This document shows, piece by piece, positions 63,347 through 64,000 of a stretch of 64,000 nucleotides of DNA; position 1 is the first letter of the stretch, and each line of letters begins with the position of its first letter. The notes beneath the pieces are model-generated. The model was not told the origin of the DNA. It made no database searches and saw only the letters and a list, made by a program, of their open reading frames with translations. The DNA comes from DYMC01 sp035406705. GTDB lineage: Bacteria > Verrucomicrobiota > Lentisphaeria > Victivallales > GWF2-50-93. The DNA lies in NCBI GenBank assembly GCA_964426675.1, contig CAYRRM010000002.1, positions 62,001 through 126,000 on the forward strand, given 5' to 3'. The position numbers and the translations under genes are program-made.

Positions 63347-63400
63347 ATCCTAAAATGAAGGTGGAGATTGTGCCATCTTGTTGAAAATGGAGGAGAACAG

Positions 63401-64000
63401 ATGCTTGAGTTATTTGAAGCAGTTTTCGCAGTTTGTACAAGAATATGGTCAAGATGGATGAAGAGCAGCATGGCGATCATCGGTGGTTTGGAATGGCGCC
63501 ATACGAAGCGCTCCGCCATTTCGGGTTTTCCAATCGGTAGATTTTTCACGTTGATCGAGCTATTGGTGGTGGTTGCGATAATTTCCATTCTCGCGGCGTT
63601 GTTGCTCCCTTCCCTCCAGAGGGCGAAGGAGACCGCACAGAGTGCCGTGTGCAAATCAAACATGAAGCAGATATGGCTGGTAAACCAGAATTATCTGATG
63701 GATTTCAACGGTTTTTTCATGCCCGCCAGGGGAGGTCCACTCGATGGCTCTAAACCTTGGGCAGATTTTCAAAATGCCACATATGGCAATAGTGATAATG
63801 TTAACTACTGGGCGTGGATACAGGGTTACTATAACGACAAGGATCCTGCGGACTGGGGTCCATATAAGGGCTATACCACCAAGGGCATTTTCCGCTGTCC
63901 CAGTTCGAGGCTGGTCAGATCGGACTATCTCGCCGACGTGCGCAGGGCAAGCTATGGATATGCCGGGTACGTTTGGGGATATATTGATGACAGGGATGTG
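63401..64000 (+). CDS. Pseudopilin-like protein with long leader (partial, runs off right edge)
   Basis: ATG 63401 has GGAGGAG 6 bases upstream. 200 codons are visible. The prepilin segment FFTLIELLVVVAIISILAALL starts near residue 48, after a basic leader of about 48 residues, unusually long. As in the 28444 protein, the residue before FTLIE is Phe, not Gly. QRAKETAQSAVCKSNMKQIW follows. An in-frame ATG at 63458 would shorten the leader but has no ribosome site. The end, with the expected GD motif, lies outside the window. Confidence 0.8.
   Translation, partial: MLELFEAVFAVCTRIWSRWMKSSMAIIGGLEWRHTKRSAISGFPIGRFFTLIELLVVVAIISILAALLLPSLQRAKETAQSAVCKSNMKQIWLVNQNYLMDFNGFFMPARGGPLDGSKPWADFQNATYGNSDNVNYWAWIQGYYNDKDPADWGPYKGYTTKGIFRCPSSRLVRSDYLADVRRASYGYAGYVWGYIDDRDV

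Noticed and set aside
1..64000. CRISPR array, phage genes, rRNA
   Set aside because: No regularly spaced repeats, no phage structural genes, no rRNA stretch found.

Overview
The window is AT-rich (by eye about one third G+C) and gene-dense. It looks like a chromosomal segment of an uncultured PVC-group bacterium, most likely Lentisphaerota (Victivallis/Lentisphaera relatives). The reasons are three type II pseudopilin-like proteins with an FTLIELLVV-type N-terminus and a C-terminal GD/DGH motif, LacI-type regulators divergent from two of them, GH78 and heparinase-like carbohydrate-active enzymes, and a multi-SPFH/P-type ATPase operon. The assignment is inference; no rRNA gene is present to confirm it.

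Layout. 0-8.6 kb: FAD oxidoreductase and a split YeeE/YedE transporter, a RluD-type pseudouridine synthase, a TPR/multi-TM protein with a dolichol-phosphate-mannose-synthase-like GT2, then methylthioadenosine phosphorylase divergent from a class II aldolase (probable 5'-methylthioadenosine salvage), and a pseudopilin with a near-consensus promoter and a terminator. 8.7-16.5 kb: AddA/AddB-type helicase-nuclease, an MBL hydrolase and an FHA protein. 16.5-22 kb: GH78, a formyltransferase homologue and a heparinase II/III-like protein. 22-31 kb: a small exported protein, a radical SAM/GT39/UbiA-like operon, an amidohydrolase, a pseudopilin-LacI divergent pair and a YdjC deacetylase. 31-47 kb: mostly housekeeping genes: rsmD, pheA, rpmA-obgE-U32, yebC-ruvC, tRNA-Leu(CAG), a PSP1 protein, ybgC, then glmM, a GlmU-like protein, an ABC permease, nadD, rsfS, an unknown gene and rodA. 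47-58.7 kb: IMPase and radical SAM genes, a metal ATPase with three tandem SPFH proteins, a membrane-anchored MerR-like coiled-coil protein, ribF and nagB. 58.7-62.1 kb: an accessory block of small same-strand genes separated by roughly 60-bp imperfect inverted repeats that resemble integron attC sites. 62.1-64 kb: a more G+C-rich LacI-pseudopilin pair that runs off the right edge.

Two sequence-level features stand out. First, a palindrome, TGCGA-N3-TCGCA, usually flanked by further T and A, occurs 26 times exactly, almost always inside coding sequences and in all three reading frames. It is absent from the accessory right end. Second, both LacI-paired pseudopilin genes share the same promoter layout: AACCGTTCC, then 13-14 bp, then TTGATT, a 17-bp spacer, and TATAAT or TATATT. 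The third, unpaired pseudopilin gene lacks the upstream motif. The cassette-like block at 59.2-62.1 kb, with two paralogous small membrane proteins, is the best candidate for an undescribed accessory system.
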